IMG/VR virus record: IMGVR_UViG_3300022562_001652
Span: 49,816 to 113,815 of that record
DNA: 64,000 nt
Reading direction: 5' to 3' (one strand)
DNA from: a virus
In this document: in pieces, positions 9,814-18,451 of the stretch
Layout: every line of letters begins with the position of its first letter
Position numbering within the stretch: position 1 is the stretch's first letter
The notes under the pieces: model-generated
Told to the model about the DNA's origin: nothing
The model's database searches: none
The model's input: only the letters and a program-made list of their open reading frames with translations
Program-made: the position numbers and the translations under genes

Positions 9814-12006
9814 CTATCGGGACAGCTCCACAGAACTCGCTCGTTGAGCGTTGACGGGACGCACGTTCATACTCACACGAGCGGTTCCGGAGCTAAAAGA
9901 GAGCTTCAAGTCCGTCACGGTGTCTGTTCTCACGTCCTCCAGAAGGGACTGGCGAGCATAGAAGGTGTACAAAGGCAGGATTTCCGTCGAAGCAGGACGA
10001 CCAATCGGTAGAGAAAGCCCGTAGAAAGAATCGAACGGGTGCCCGCCACGGTTGGTCGCCATCCGAAGACGGAGGGCTTGGATGTAGTTCTCGAGTCCTG
10101 CTAGGGTCGCCACATCGCTCAAGCTGTTCAAGACAGCCTTAGCCTTGAGGGGGCTCTTCGTGACCCCGTTCTTGACGTCGAACAGCAGAAGAGCATCTCG
10201 TCCGTACGCGATCTCCTCAAGTGAAGGAGGAGATCGCAGAACGAACTCATCCAAGAAGAGGGAGAAGTCGTCGCCGATCGTGGGGGTCACGGCCCACGCC
10301 CGATTCAGCGTAAGCGTGTCTTCTGTGTTCGAAACCACGTATCTCACAGGATCGACAGTCCCCGATCCCGACAACAGCGTGACCGTGAAGCCGATCCACT
10401 GATCTTCACGCCACGGATCGTGGCTCGCACACACGACCTCCAGGCTCGAACCCGTAGCTGTGATACTGCCTGCGAAGCTAGCCACTGGGGGTGTCGGAGG
10501 ATCGTTTGCGATCGTACTCCCTGTCCCCGTCCTCACAGGAACCTTGATGTACTCACCCCAAGCGATCGTACCGGAAGGCTTTCCCACGAGCTCGGCCACG
10601 ATGTAGGGAAACGAGAGGTCGTTCACGAAGACGAGATCCGTAAACGCATAGATCGTCCCCATCGTCCTGCGAGCCACGTCGTAGATCGTCTCTCCCCTAT
10701 TCACGACCACGCTTCGAAACCCGTCTGTCGAAAGCAGACGAGCGCTATCCGCAACCGGGGACCTGTCCTCTTCTCCGACGAACGGGTTCACAGGGAGAGG
10801 AGATCCCTTCTCCGGCATGAAGTCAGTCGTGAATCCTTCCTTACCACGCACCTCTGCGAAAGAAGACACCCCTTCCACAACCTTGGAAGAAAGGGGACTC
10901 TGATCCCCAAGTGGTGACACCGCGAGGTGATCCACGAGCGACGTGGCTTCGATCACCCACTCGTTCCACTCGAACGCCGGACCATCGGACATCTCCTCGT
11001 ACGTGTAGAGACGCGGCATCTCGTTGAACAAGCGATCCTTGGCTGCTTCGAAAGCCGCGATGGAAGACTGCACGAGAAGCCCCATCGAATGCACGAGAGA
11101 GGTTCCCTCATCATACAGAGACACGATCTCGTGCACGGCGTCGACGGCCTGGTTGGCTAGCTCTCCGATCGCATACGGAACCGCACCGACAGCAGCCCTT
11201 CCGTTAGCGACGAGCTCACGCATCCTTCCGATGGCCGATCGTACTGCTGGAAGACCTACAGCGCGTGATAGCCCCGACGCGAAAGAGCCATCGAGCAAGG
11301 AGGTACCGAACGCGACAGTACCAGGGGAAAGAACCGCGTCGGTGATCCGATCGAACAAGGAGATAGACGAACGTGGACGACGGGTCACGATGGAAGATCC
11401 GGATGGCTCGATGCATGTGAATCGGATCTCGTAGTCGTGCAGAAAGTTTCGCCCAGAAGAAAGGCGGAGAACGAACACCTGAGGCTCGATCAACCAGAAC
11501 TCATCGTACTTCGTGTCGAAGTAGTGCATGCGTACCTGGTTCCCTTTCCTCTTTTCGAGCCCAAACTTGTTGAAGAGGTGCTTGAGTTCCAAGAACGCCT
11601 TGTAGCCGCTTCGGTTGGCCCTGCTCTCGTTCGCAGCAGTACTCTCGTCGACCAGCCTCCCAGAAAAACGCGTAGAAGACGCGACCCCAGCAGCTTCTCT
11701 ACGTGACAGGAGAGGATGAAGTCCCGTCGTTCCGACGATGACGGCGCTCTTCACGAGCTGTCCTCTCGACTCGATGATCTTCCCACCTCCCTGCGAGAAG
11801 GTGATAGCTGTCGCAAACGGCTCGCTATAAGAGACCTGCTGCGGATTCAGCGCAAGGCCTACGTAGTCCGAAGATCCGACAACATCGTCGATGTTCGCAC
11901 GGAAACGAGCATCCTGATCACTGGGATCGAACTCCAAGTAGAAACCGTACATGGAAGCATCGGCCCAACGGGAAGCCGGAGGTGGAGGAGGGAGACGGAG
12001 CGTCAT
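9814..12006 (-). CDS. LysM-like baseplate/tail hub-associated protein
   Basis: 730 residues. Residues about 428-480 (VNRGETIYDVARRTMGTIYA ... FVNDLSFPYIV) form a LysM-like fold as in tail protein X/gp53-type proteins that clamp hub and wedge. The N-terminal 200 residues (QQVSYSEPFATAITFSQGGG, HYFDTKYDEFWLIEPQVFV) are typical of phage proteins named for LysM or DNA circularisation. Around 512-585 lies another beta module resembling those in the J-like protein. Start ATG overlaps the TGA of the spike gene by four bases (ATGA). Confidence 0.75.
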   Translation of the reverse strand: MTLRLPPPPPASRWADASMYGFYLEFDPSDQDARFRANIDDVVGSSDYVGLALNPQQVSYSEPFATAITFSQGGGKIIESRGQLVKSAVIVGTTGLHPLLSRREAAGVASSTRFSGRLVDESTAANESRANRSGYKAFLELKHLFNKFGLEKRKGNQVRMHYFDTKYDEFWLIEPQVFVLRLSSGRNFLHDYEIRFTCIEPSGSSIVTRRPRSSISLFDRITDAVLSPGTVAFGTSLLDGSFASGLSRAVGLPAVRSAIGRMRELVANGRAAVGAVPYAIGELANQAVDAVHEIVSLYDEGTSLVHSMGLLVQSSIAAFEAAKDRLFNEMPRLYTYEEMSDGPAFEWNEWVIEATSLVDHLAVSPLGDQSPLSSKVVEGVSSFAEVRGKEGFTTDFMPEKGSPLPVNPFVGEEDRSPVADSARLLSTDGFRSVVVNRGETIYDVARRTMGTIYAFTDLVFVNDLSFPYIVAELVGKPSGTIAWGEYIKVPVRTGTGSTIANDPPTPPVASFAGSITATGSSLEVVCASHDPWREDQWIGFTVTLLSGSGTVDPVRYVVSNTEDTLTLNRAWAVTPTIGDDFSLFLDEFVLRSPPSLEEIAYGRDALLLFDVKNGVTKSPLKAKAVLNSLSDVATLAGLENYIQALRLRMATNRGGHPFDSFYGLSLPIGRPASTEILPLYTFYARQSLLEDVRTDTVTDLKLSFSSGTARVSMNVRPVNAQRASSVELSR

Positions 12007-12875
12007 TGAAGAACCACCACGTCGGAGAGATCGTCCTCTTCCATGCTCTTCGCACTAGGAAGAGTAATAGGACTACCAAAACCACTGGTACCGGCACTCG
12101 GGTCGAACGCCGGTTTAGAAGTAGGTGCACCAAACACAGAATGCAGGTGGCTTAGAAACTTGTCCTTCAGGTTGTTGTGATCACTCACGAGAGCGTTGAA
12201 CCGCTCGAGCAGGTTGTCCCCCTTCACGGCTGGATGCACCGCGTCCATTCCGAGCTGGATGGAGCCAGTTCCTTCTAGCTGCACATGGAACGACCGATCC
12301 GTAGGACCTTCGACCACGATATTCCCTTCTGGAGTGATCGTGACTTTTGTCGGAGAGCTGCCGACGATGCGTGTGATGGACGCCGTGCCGTCCTCCTTCA
12401 CCTCGAACACTGTGTCGTAGTGGCGCACCACCCTACGTTCGCCGTTCGAAGAAGCAGACGCGTAGCTCGATGACGTGCCGCGTGGGATCGCCCCCAGGAT
12501 CACTGCCCTCTCCCGAGAACCGTTCAGGAAACCCACCAGAACGATGTCTCCGTCCGTGTCCCGCGCTCGTGTCGTCGTCTTCGAAAAAGAACCACCGTTC
12601 AGATTGCGGGAAGCAGGGTGGTAGACGACCTCTTCTCCGTTCGACACGCCACCGCTCCGCTCGAGAGATCGGGCTCCGTGGATAGGTTGTCCCGTAGCCG
12701 TGTCTCGGAGGTCGTACTCTACTCCTGTCCTGTTTCTGTTCCCGTCCTCGTCCACGAAGCGTCGATCGATCACAAGCGCCTCCACCAGGCCACTGATGGA
12801 GTACCCAGAAAGACTACCAACAAGGACCGTCCCGACCCCCGCTTGCCTCGGATGCCCGTCGTACGCGTCGCTCAT
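12003..12875 (-). CDS. baseplate assembly/spike protein V-like
   Basis: 290 residues beginning MSDAYDGHPRQAGVG. This start is chosen because its ATG overlaps the TGA of the upstream hub gene (ATGA); longer in-frame extensions lie inside that gene. The N-terminal OB-fold pattern (GTVLVGSLSGYSISGLVEAL, YDLRDTATGQPI) and the later beta-prism stretch (VRHYDTVFEVKEDGTASITR, VTITPEGNIVVEG) match the gpV/gp5-type membrane-piercing spike family. The C-terminus is Gly/Pro-rich and acidic. The neighbours (hub before, LysM and J after) fit. Confidence 0.82.
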   Translation of the reverse strand: MSDAYDGHPRQAGVGTVLVGSLSGYSISGLVEALVIDRRFVDEDGNRNRTGVEYDLRDTATGQPIHGARSLERSGGVSNGEEVVYHPASRNLNGGSFSKTTTRARDTDGDIVLVGFLNGSRERAVILGAIPRGTSSSYASASSNGERRVVRHYDTVFEVKEDGTASITRIVGSSPTKVTITPEGNIVVEGPTDRSFHVQLEGTGSIQLGMDAVHPAVKGDNLLERFNALVSDHNNLKDKFLSHLHSVFGAPTSKPAFDPSAGTSGFGSPITLPSAKSMEEDDLSDVVVLQ

Positions 12876-14752
12876 TCGTCTTCTCCCCTTGGTTCGATGG
12901 GAGCTGGTTCGTTGGCCGCCTTCTTCATCAGCCCGTTCACGTAGTAATCGAACGGATCCTTCACAGGAAGCATCCGCTTTTTCTCCGTCCAAAAGATGCT
13001 CGCCGCCGGGTTTTCCTTGTCGTTCGCATCGATTCCTCGAATCAGCACGACGTTCGTCGTGCTTCGACCAGGATCGTAGGCGAAGCTGTGCGACACTTTC
13101 TGAACGTAGAAGTGCAGCTCTTCTCGTCCCCCGCCAGACTTCCCGCGACGCAACACCAGACGCGTACCACATCTGATGTCGGGGCGAAAACGCATGGTGA
13201 GCGAACCCTCAAGCATGAGCTCGTTGAAAGCATGCCACGTAGACACGAGCCACACGTAGTATTCGTACACATCTTTGAAACCGACCCCGAACTGACGTCC
13301 TTTGGCTACCGACGTAGCATACTGGTTGGACACGAACGGGAACACCGTCTCTATCTCGCACCTGCGTAGGCCGAACCTAGAGATCGACTCTTTGTTTACC
13401 ATGATCCCGAAAATCAGCTCTTGAAGCTGAGGCGGGAGGGTAATCGCGTGGAGTCGGAAGAAGTTCATGACGTTGTGGATGCTCTTCGAGAGCTCAGAAG
13501 AGACCAACTCCGTCTCTTCCACCACGCTGTGCGGCAGCTTCATGAAGGTGCCTGTGTCATAAGGACGCTGACGAAACACGAGAGCCAACGCTGCCGAGCC
13601 TGTTTTTCCAATACTGATTCGCGAAGGAACGAAGTCTCGCCTGCCTTGATTCACTTCCTGCGCCCTGGGTGCTGAAGAACTCACGGAGGCAGGGATACTA
13701 GGATCAGGGATCACGTTCCCGACATTCTCTTCTCCAGAGACGAAGCGCTTCCTGTCCACGTCGCTGATGCCGAGGAGGTTGTTCCAGACGCGCCTCTTCT
13801 CGCGCACCTGTTCATCGGCATCTTTTGAAGGAACGAAGTTCCGCGCAAGGTTTTCCTGATAGGCATGAGCCTCTAGAGCCTCAGGAGTCACGTCACGTAT
13901 GTCCACGAACATCTCGTTCACGTCAGCGTTCTGGTAGTGCTGAAGAAGCTTCCAAAGACTGCCCGCCTCCGCCACCGGATACGTGTGAATGCCGTATCCG
14001 AACGTAGGGGCTTGAACAAAAGTCGAGACATCGAGGAAGGAGGCGATCGGAACCTCTTCGGCACCAGGAAACCTCCACTGTGTCCGAACGAGCTCGGAAG
14101 CCCCAGGCGTGGCGAGGAAAACATCGAGAAGCTGCAGAATCGTCTCCGTCGGACTCAGGATCCTCTCTATCTGTTTGAAGAGGAGCTCCTGGTTGTAGAA
14201 GATCTGGTCAACAGCCAGAAAAGCAGGATCTGAGACGAGGGCGGACTCAGCCAGGATCTTGCCGATATCACGAGCTGACACGGTGACAGCTTCGACCGTG
14301 GCCCCATTCCCATCCACTGCCCTCGTCTCGACGACGCTATCCACAAATACGATAGACACGGTAGTAGGGACTAGCCGATCGGACCCATCTAACGTCGACA
14401 TGAAGACGAGAAGAGCATCACCGGGACGGATCAGGTTTTTCCAATCCCTTCCTTGCTTCAAAACCACGCTCAAGACACCAGCAGGGTTGTTCGTGTCCAC
14501 CGTCTTTTGCCACGTGCAGGCGAGCACGTCGTTACGCACGTAACCCGCAGACCCAGACTGAAGCCATCTGCCAGACTGAAGCCACCTATCGCGGAACCCG
14601 GAAGCTGCGGGAATTTCGTCCAACGACCTTTGTCGAAAACTCCCAAAGTCATGACTCTTCTGCGCGAACCACAGAACATCACAACCAGAAAAGCTTCGCC
14701 AAAAGGTACGCTCTTCGGAAGGGTTCCCGGTACTGTACGAAGCGAACGACAT
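12872..14752 (-). CDS. tail hub protein (gpD-like)
   Basis: 626 residues. It lies between the tape measure and the spike, where P2 gpD/Mu gp44/T4 gp27-type hub proteins are found. Sequence such as LIRPGDALLVFMSTLDG followed by AVTVSARDIGKILAES in the first third is characteristic of hub beta-barrels that state force/units domains. The C-terminal part (LTMRFRPDIRCGTRLVLRRG, VQKVSHSFAYDPGRSTTNVV) again matches late-control D type proteins. It ends in an ATGA overlap with the spike gene, which supports co-assembly of hub and spike. Confidence 0.75.
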   Translation of the reverse strand: MSFASYSTGNPSEERTFWRSFSGCDVLWFAQKSHDFGSFRQRSLDEIPAASGFRDRWLQSGRWLQSGSAGYVRNDVLACTWQKTVDTNNPAGVLSVVLKQGRDWKNLIRPGDALLVFMSTLDGSDRLVPTTVSIVFVDSVVETRAVDGNGATVEAVTVSARDIGKILAESALVSDPAFLAVDQIFYNQELLFKQIERILSPTETILQLLDVFLATPGASELVRTQWRFPGAEEVPIASFLDVSTFVQAPTFGYGIHTYPVAEAGSLWKLLQHYQNADVNEMFVDIRDVTPEALEAHAYQENLARNFVPSKDADEQVREKRRVWNNLLGISDVDRKRFVSGEENVGNVIPDPSIPASVSSSAPRAQEVNQGRRDFVPSRISIGKTGSAALALVFRQRPYDTGTFMKLPHSVVEETELVSSELSKSIHNVMNFFRLHAITLPPQLQELIFGIMVNKESISRFGLRRCEIETVFPFVSNQYATSVAKGRQFGVGFKDVYEYYVWLVSTWHAFNELMLEGSLTMRFRPDIRCGTRLVLRRGKSGGGREELHFYVQKVSHSFAYDPGRSTTNVVLIRGIDANDKENPAASIFWTEKKRMLPVKDPFDYYVNGLMKKAANEPAPIEPRGEDE

Positions 14753-14759
14753 TCAGTTC

Positions 14760-17114
14760 CTACTTGCCTCCGAAAAGCTGTCCTACAGGACGAACGACGG
14801 AGCTCGTGATCCGCTCCACCGTAGTACGTGCGTCGTGCACCATGACGTTGAGAGAGTGCCCCATCGTGGCTCCGTACCCAACCATGGAAGAGAAACCTGC
14901 TTCCCCCATCACTGCAGATGGTTGTACAGCCTGACCTCCTTGGCTCGTATTTACATGGAGGTGCGAAGGATCACCCCCTGGGAAGTTTTTCTTCCTGGTT
15001 TTGCCAAGGTAGGTCCCTGCTCTCACTTTCCCTTTTCCGACGCCAACGTGTTCCAGATGATGAAACTGGTAAAGGATCCCGCTCTGATCACCCTGGAAAG
15101 TGACTGTCATCCCATATTGATCAGGGGGACCGTTCGTTGTGCCGATACGCAAAACCGTACCATCTTCAGGAGCTCGGATTTCTGTTCCTGGAGGAAGGTC
15201 GACGTCTTGAGCCATGTGCAACCTATTCCCTTTTACGTAGCCACCATGGCCGTCAGGACGGGTTCCGCGAGGCGCCATCCAACCTCGTGCTAACGAGGTA
15301 AAGTACCCTTGCTCCTTAGCAGGAGTAGGTGCTCCTGACGAAGAGGTAGTAGCTGCGGTGGCTACAGAAGGGGCTGTGGTGGGTTCTGGTTCACCGGTAA
15401 TGCCTCTTTTTATGAAACCCCACGCATTGGTCCACACCCGATGTGCGGCACCTGCATCATCCTCCGTATAGACCCTGTTCCCTCTTGCTTTCCTCTCCGC
15501 AGTCTTTCGAGCCTCGTCTCCCTCGTCTATGAAAGATCCTCGCCTGATCCCCTCGACTCCAGGGAAACCACCGGTACCGCCCCCAGCCTTGGTGACACCG
15601 AAGTGTCTGTCCAATATATCCACCATAACGGGACGAGGGATCCCAGGAAACAGGAGAGCGAGAGCCTCGGCCGCACGGCTCTTGCTGAGGGTGTCCCCCG
15701 GAGGCTGTCCCACGAAGGCCTCACGAAGACCAGGGATTTTGTCCGCCATCATGGCAAGGGACTGTTCGTCCGAAACCTTCCCGCGCTCCACCGCAAGTCG
15801 GGCCTCTGTGTAGGAGAGGCCCTGCTTCATCCCAGCCATCGTAGCCATGATTTGGGACACGCCTCCTGCCTGGCCTGTCCTCAACGCTTCGAGAGACTGA
15901 CGCGCCACGAGCCCTGAAGCAGAGGCTCCTTGGTAAGCCGGTCCCATGCCCCCCACGAACGACTCACGCGCAAGCACGTTTTGGACGTTGACGTACCCAG
16001 TCGTGACGGAGGCAATAGACTGAGCCGTGAGAGAAAGAACCTCTCCGAGGCGACCTTCCTCCAGTCCGTGCGCCAAGGATCGTCCTATCACTTCACCGAT
16101 TACGCGCTGTTGCTCACGCGTGTCCGTGATGCCTCCTTTGCGAAGAGCCCCAGCAGTGGCTGTACCCTCCGCCCCCAGCATTTTCCACCCTTCGAGACCA
16201 CCGATAAAAGGAAGGATGTCTTGTGACAGACCAGCACGGCCTACTCCAATACCAAGTTTAGCCCGGTCTTCGGGAGACAAGCCCATCCGCTCAAAAATTG
16301 TCGATGGGGCGTCTCCGGTCGTAAGAGCACCAGAGCTGCGTTCACCTGCTTCGAAGGCTGCCCTACCCGTAGGGCCTATCATCTGACCCATGCGGTAACG
16401 AAGAAGAGAACGAGCCTCTCTTTTTTGACTAGCGTTGCCTACGAGCTCGGCACCAAGCTGTATAACCCCACCAACAACAGGGATACCGAGAGCAGCCTGC
16501 CCTACGAGTCGTGCAATCGAAGAGTCTTGGTAACCTTCAAACTGTGCCTGCTGAGCTGCCCCAGCCACACCCATCATGTACATCCCGAAACGGCGAACCC
16601 TCTCTGCGGCGACGCCTCCTTCTCGGTAAGGGCCTCCGCCTCCGCCTCCGCCTCCTCCGCCTCCTCCCCCACTCATTGTCCCGCCGTAGGTTCCTCCTCC
16701 GCCAGGAGCGCCAGGCCCTGTTACAAAACCACCAAACCCACCGAAACCTCCGCCTCCGCCTCCGCCACCCCCACCGCCTGCTCCAAAACCAAAGAAACCA
16801 AACCCACCCGCCATAGCTCCCTTCGAGCCAGACCACGGTCCACCTGGACCACCTCCCATGTGCGAAAAGATAGAGCTGGCGATCTGAGACATGGCGTTCA
16901 TCTGACGCAACATGTGATCGCCACTTCGGATGTTCTCGGCGACTGCACCCGTAATCCTGCGAATCTGGGTGTCGGTAGCACGGGTGAACGAGTCACCCAT
17001 TCGAAGAATGGCCTGCTCGAACTGACGAAGCTCTCGGGTTGCTTCTTGGACCGTCGACCTGAGGTGGTCGAGGTCAATCCCGACACGAAGGAGTTCTTCG
17101 AAATCGACCGCCAC
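14760..17114 (-). CDS. tail tape measure protein with M23 peptidase domain
   Basis: 784 residues. Start GTG at 17112-17114 is chosen because GGAGGAG lies 4 bases upstream and the preceding gene stops one base before; a longer frame would begin at a TTG inside that gene. Residues about 88-165 are extremely glycine-rich. The middle is helical with small residues, as in tape measures. Residues about 608-745 form an M23/LytM-like zinc endopeptidase: RLHMAQDVDLPPGTEI supplies the first His and Asp, HHLEH lies in the middle, and DPSHLHVN supplies the HxH ligand pair. The enzyme probably opens peptidoglycan during injection. Confidence 0.82.
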   Translation of the reverse strand: MAVDFEELLRVGIDLDHLRSTVQEATRELRQFEQAILRMGDSFTRATDTQIRRITGAVAENIRSGDHMLRQMNAMSQIASSIFSHMGGGPGGPWSGSKGAMAGGFGFFGFGAGGGGGGGGGGGFGGFGGFVTGPGAPGGGGTYGGTMSGGGGGGGGGGGGGPYREGGVAAERVRRFGMYMMGVAGAAQQAQFEGYQDSSIARLVGQAALGIPVVGGVIQLGAELVGNASQKREARSLLRYRMGQMIGPTGRAAFEAGERSSGALTTGDAPSTIFERMGLSPEDRAKLGIGVGRAGLSQDILPFIGGLEGWKMLGAEGTATAGALRKGGITDTREQQRVIGEVIGRSLAHGLEEGRLGEVLSLTAQSIASVTTGYVNVQNVLARESFVGGMGPAYQGASASGLVARQSLEALRTGQAGGVSQIMATMAGMKQGLSYTEARLAVERGKVSDEQSLAMMADKIPGLREAFVGQPPGDTLSKSRAAEALALLFPGIPRPVMVDILDRHFGVTKAGGGTGGFPGVEGIRRGSFIDEGDEARKTAERKARGNRVYTEDDAGAAHRVWTNAWGFIKRGITGEPEPTTAPSVATAATTSSSGAPTPAKEQGYFTSLARGWMAPRGTRPDGHGGYVKGNRLHMAQDVDLPPGTEIRAPEDGTVLRIGTTNGPPDQYGMTVTFQGDQSGILYQFHHLEHVGVGKGKVRAGTYLGKTRKKNFPGGDPSHLHVNTSQGGQAVQPSAVMGEAGFSSMVGYGATMGHSLNVMVHDARTTVERITSSVVRPVGQLFGGK

Positions 17115-17115
17115 G

Positions 17116-17451
17116 CTACTCCTCCGTCCTGGGGTTCTTCCTTCTCTGGAAGAATCCTTCAATCATGGCACGCTCCTCGTCGGGAATACCGTCGAGAGCG
17201 TCGACCTCTTCCCCGCGATCGATCGCCTCCTCGATTCGCTGCGTGGCTGTCTTGGCCAGGGAGGAGGCGCGAGTGGCACGAACCACGGCAGGACCACCGT
17301 CCTTCTCGATCTCGTCCATCAGAAACTCCACGTAGAGCTCCTCCTCTGTGTACTCCGCGAGGAGCGGATCTTTGGACGGTCGGTGGTACTTATCGCACCA
17401 CCACTTCTTTAGCCACTCATGCTCGAGAGTCTCGAGTGCGATCTCACGCAA
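17116..17451 (-). CDS. tail assembly chaperone, downstream part (GT-like)
   Basis: The frame has no ATG or GTG start. It opens at 17505 inside the end of the preceding gene and could start only at TTG (17451), which has no good ribosome site. The layout is that of the lambda G/GT or P2 E/E' pair just upstream of the tape measure, so the segment is most likely made as a fusion by a ribosomal frameshift. The product is highly charged and helical (EHEWLKKWWCDKYHRP, EEELYVEFLMDEIE). Coordinates give the part from the TTG; the fused protein would include the upstream gene product. Confidence 0.65.
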   Translation of the reverse strand: MREIALETLEHEWLKKWWCDKYHRPSKDPLLAEYTEEELYVEFLMDEIEKDGGPAVVRATRASSLAKTATQRIEEAIDRGEEVDALDGIPDEERAMIEGFFQRRKNPRTEE

Positions 17452-17479
17452 TAGGTCTGCATCGTTTTCCCACGCCTTC

Positions 17480-17505
17480 TCAACGAAAGGAACTCTCCCA
17501 GTGCC
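17480..17505 (-). promoter_or_regulatory. probable programmed frameshift site between tail chaperones
   Basis: On the minus strand the upstream chaperone ends TCC TTT CGT TGA (17491-17480). The downstream chaperone is in the +1 frame, which is open from 17505 across this point with no start codon of its own. A +1 slip at TTT or CGT before the slow TGA stop, or a -2 slip, would join both. No classical -1 heptamer was seen. Confidence 0.5.
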
Positions 17506-17914
17506 TCACGTGGTCGAGAACGACACCCACAGGACCGTCGTCGAAGAACTCTTCCGGCTTCCACCAGTCGGGAAACTCGATCAAGGCGATCTTGAGATAG
17601 GCCAACGCGTAGTGAAGGCCTGCCGTGTACCCGTCCAAGGCCTGGCCCTCGTTCAGACGAGCCTCCATAACACGGACCTTGCTCACACCACCGATGGTAA
17701 GGCGCTGAGCACGAAAAACACCGATCTTGGTCTCTTTCGATTCCGGATCGTCCCACTCAACGTCGAACGCCAGCTCGCGCCGAAGCTTGTCCGTACTGTC
17801 TGGACGACGGTCCGTGATCCGGAACTTCTTCTTCTCTTCAGCAAGACCGTCTTTCTTCTTGTTCTGGGTCTCATCTTCTAGAGGCGACACTTCTTTCAGA
17901 TTCGCGGAAGCCAC
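17480..17914 (-). CDS. tail assembly chaperone, upstream part (G-like)
   Basis: 144 residues starting MASANLKEVSP. It is acidic/charged at the N-terminus (QNKKKDGLAEEKKKF) and then carries a compact domain (FDVEWDDPESKETKIGVFRA, GLHYALAYLKIALIEFPDWW). It sits between the tail tube gene and the tape measure, exactly where phages encode their G-type chaperone. The ribosome site AGGAGGA precedes the ATG. Probably helps load the tape measure, with part of the ribosomes shifting into the next frame. Confidence 0.75.
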   Translation of the reverse strand: MASANLKEVSPLEDETQNKKKDGLAEEKKKFRITDRRPDSTDKLRRELAFDVEWDDPESKETKIGVFRAQRLTIGGVSKVRVMEARLNEGQALDGYTAGLHYALAYLKIALIEFPDWWKPEEFFDDGPVGVVLDHVRHWESSFR

Positions 17915-17923
17915 GATCTCCTC

Positions 17924-18436
17924 CTACGGAGTGGTGAGGATCGGCGGCGTGAAGACCTGGATCTCGGGATCACCCTCATCCAGCATACGGGTCGTCACGA
18001 AGGTAAGGTTCTCGAGGACGACCCCACGTGCCGGAATGTTGAAGTTCCTGGACGCCGCCTTGACCTGTTCGAAGAAGTAGATCGCTTTCTTCGACAGCTC
18101 GTCGTACACCGCCACGTCCACGCCCTCGACAATCAGAATCTGACTGAGACGAGGGAAGATGTTCTGCTCTCGAAGAGAGCCTGGTGACGCCGACGTCTTC
18201 GGATCCGTTCTCCGCGAAATCGAACGGAAAATGGAACACGACAACGTGCAGCGATAACTGATGGGAACATGCTCCACAGCGGGAAGGCGGCCGAGAACCT
18301 CGATCGCCTCCTGCCCGATGTCCTCGCTCCCGGAAATACCGGTAGCCAGAGCGATGATCTCTCCGTTGTAGCTGAAGATCGCCCGGTCTCCAGCAAAGAC
18401 CCTCGTCCCAGGCCCTATTGGCAACGCGTTCGGCAT
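17924..18436 (-). CDS. tail tube protein
   Basis: 170 residues, ATG at 18436 preceded by AAGGAAA. It lies directly after the sheath gene and before the chaperones, the canonical place of the tube protein. The sequence (DRAIFSYNGEIIALATGISG, GRLPAVEHVPISYRCTLSC, RGVVLENLTFVTTRMLDEG) is beta-rich and of usual tube length (140-180 residues). Assigned mainly by synteny with contractile phages, plus fold-compatible composition. Confidence 0.78.
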   Translation of the reverse strand: MPNALPIGPGTRVFAGDRAIFSYNGEIIALATGISGSEDIGQEAIEVLGRLPAVEHVPISYRCTLSCSIFRSISRRTDPKTSASPGSLREQNIFPRLSQILIVEGVDVAVYDELSKKAIYFFEQVKAASRNFNIPARGVVLENLTFVTTRMLDEGDPEIQVFTPPILTTP

Positions 18437-18451
18437 TGGTCGTTTCCTTTC

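Noticed and set aside
12876-13172. Longer N-terminus for the spike protein
   Set aside because: The extension lies inside the hub gene and is Arg-rich; the ATGA overlap start at 12875 gives a normal gpV-like protein.
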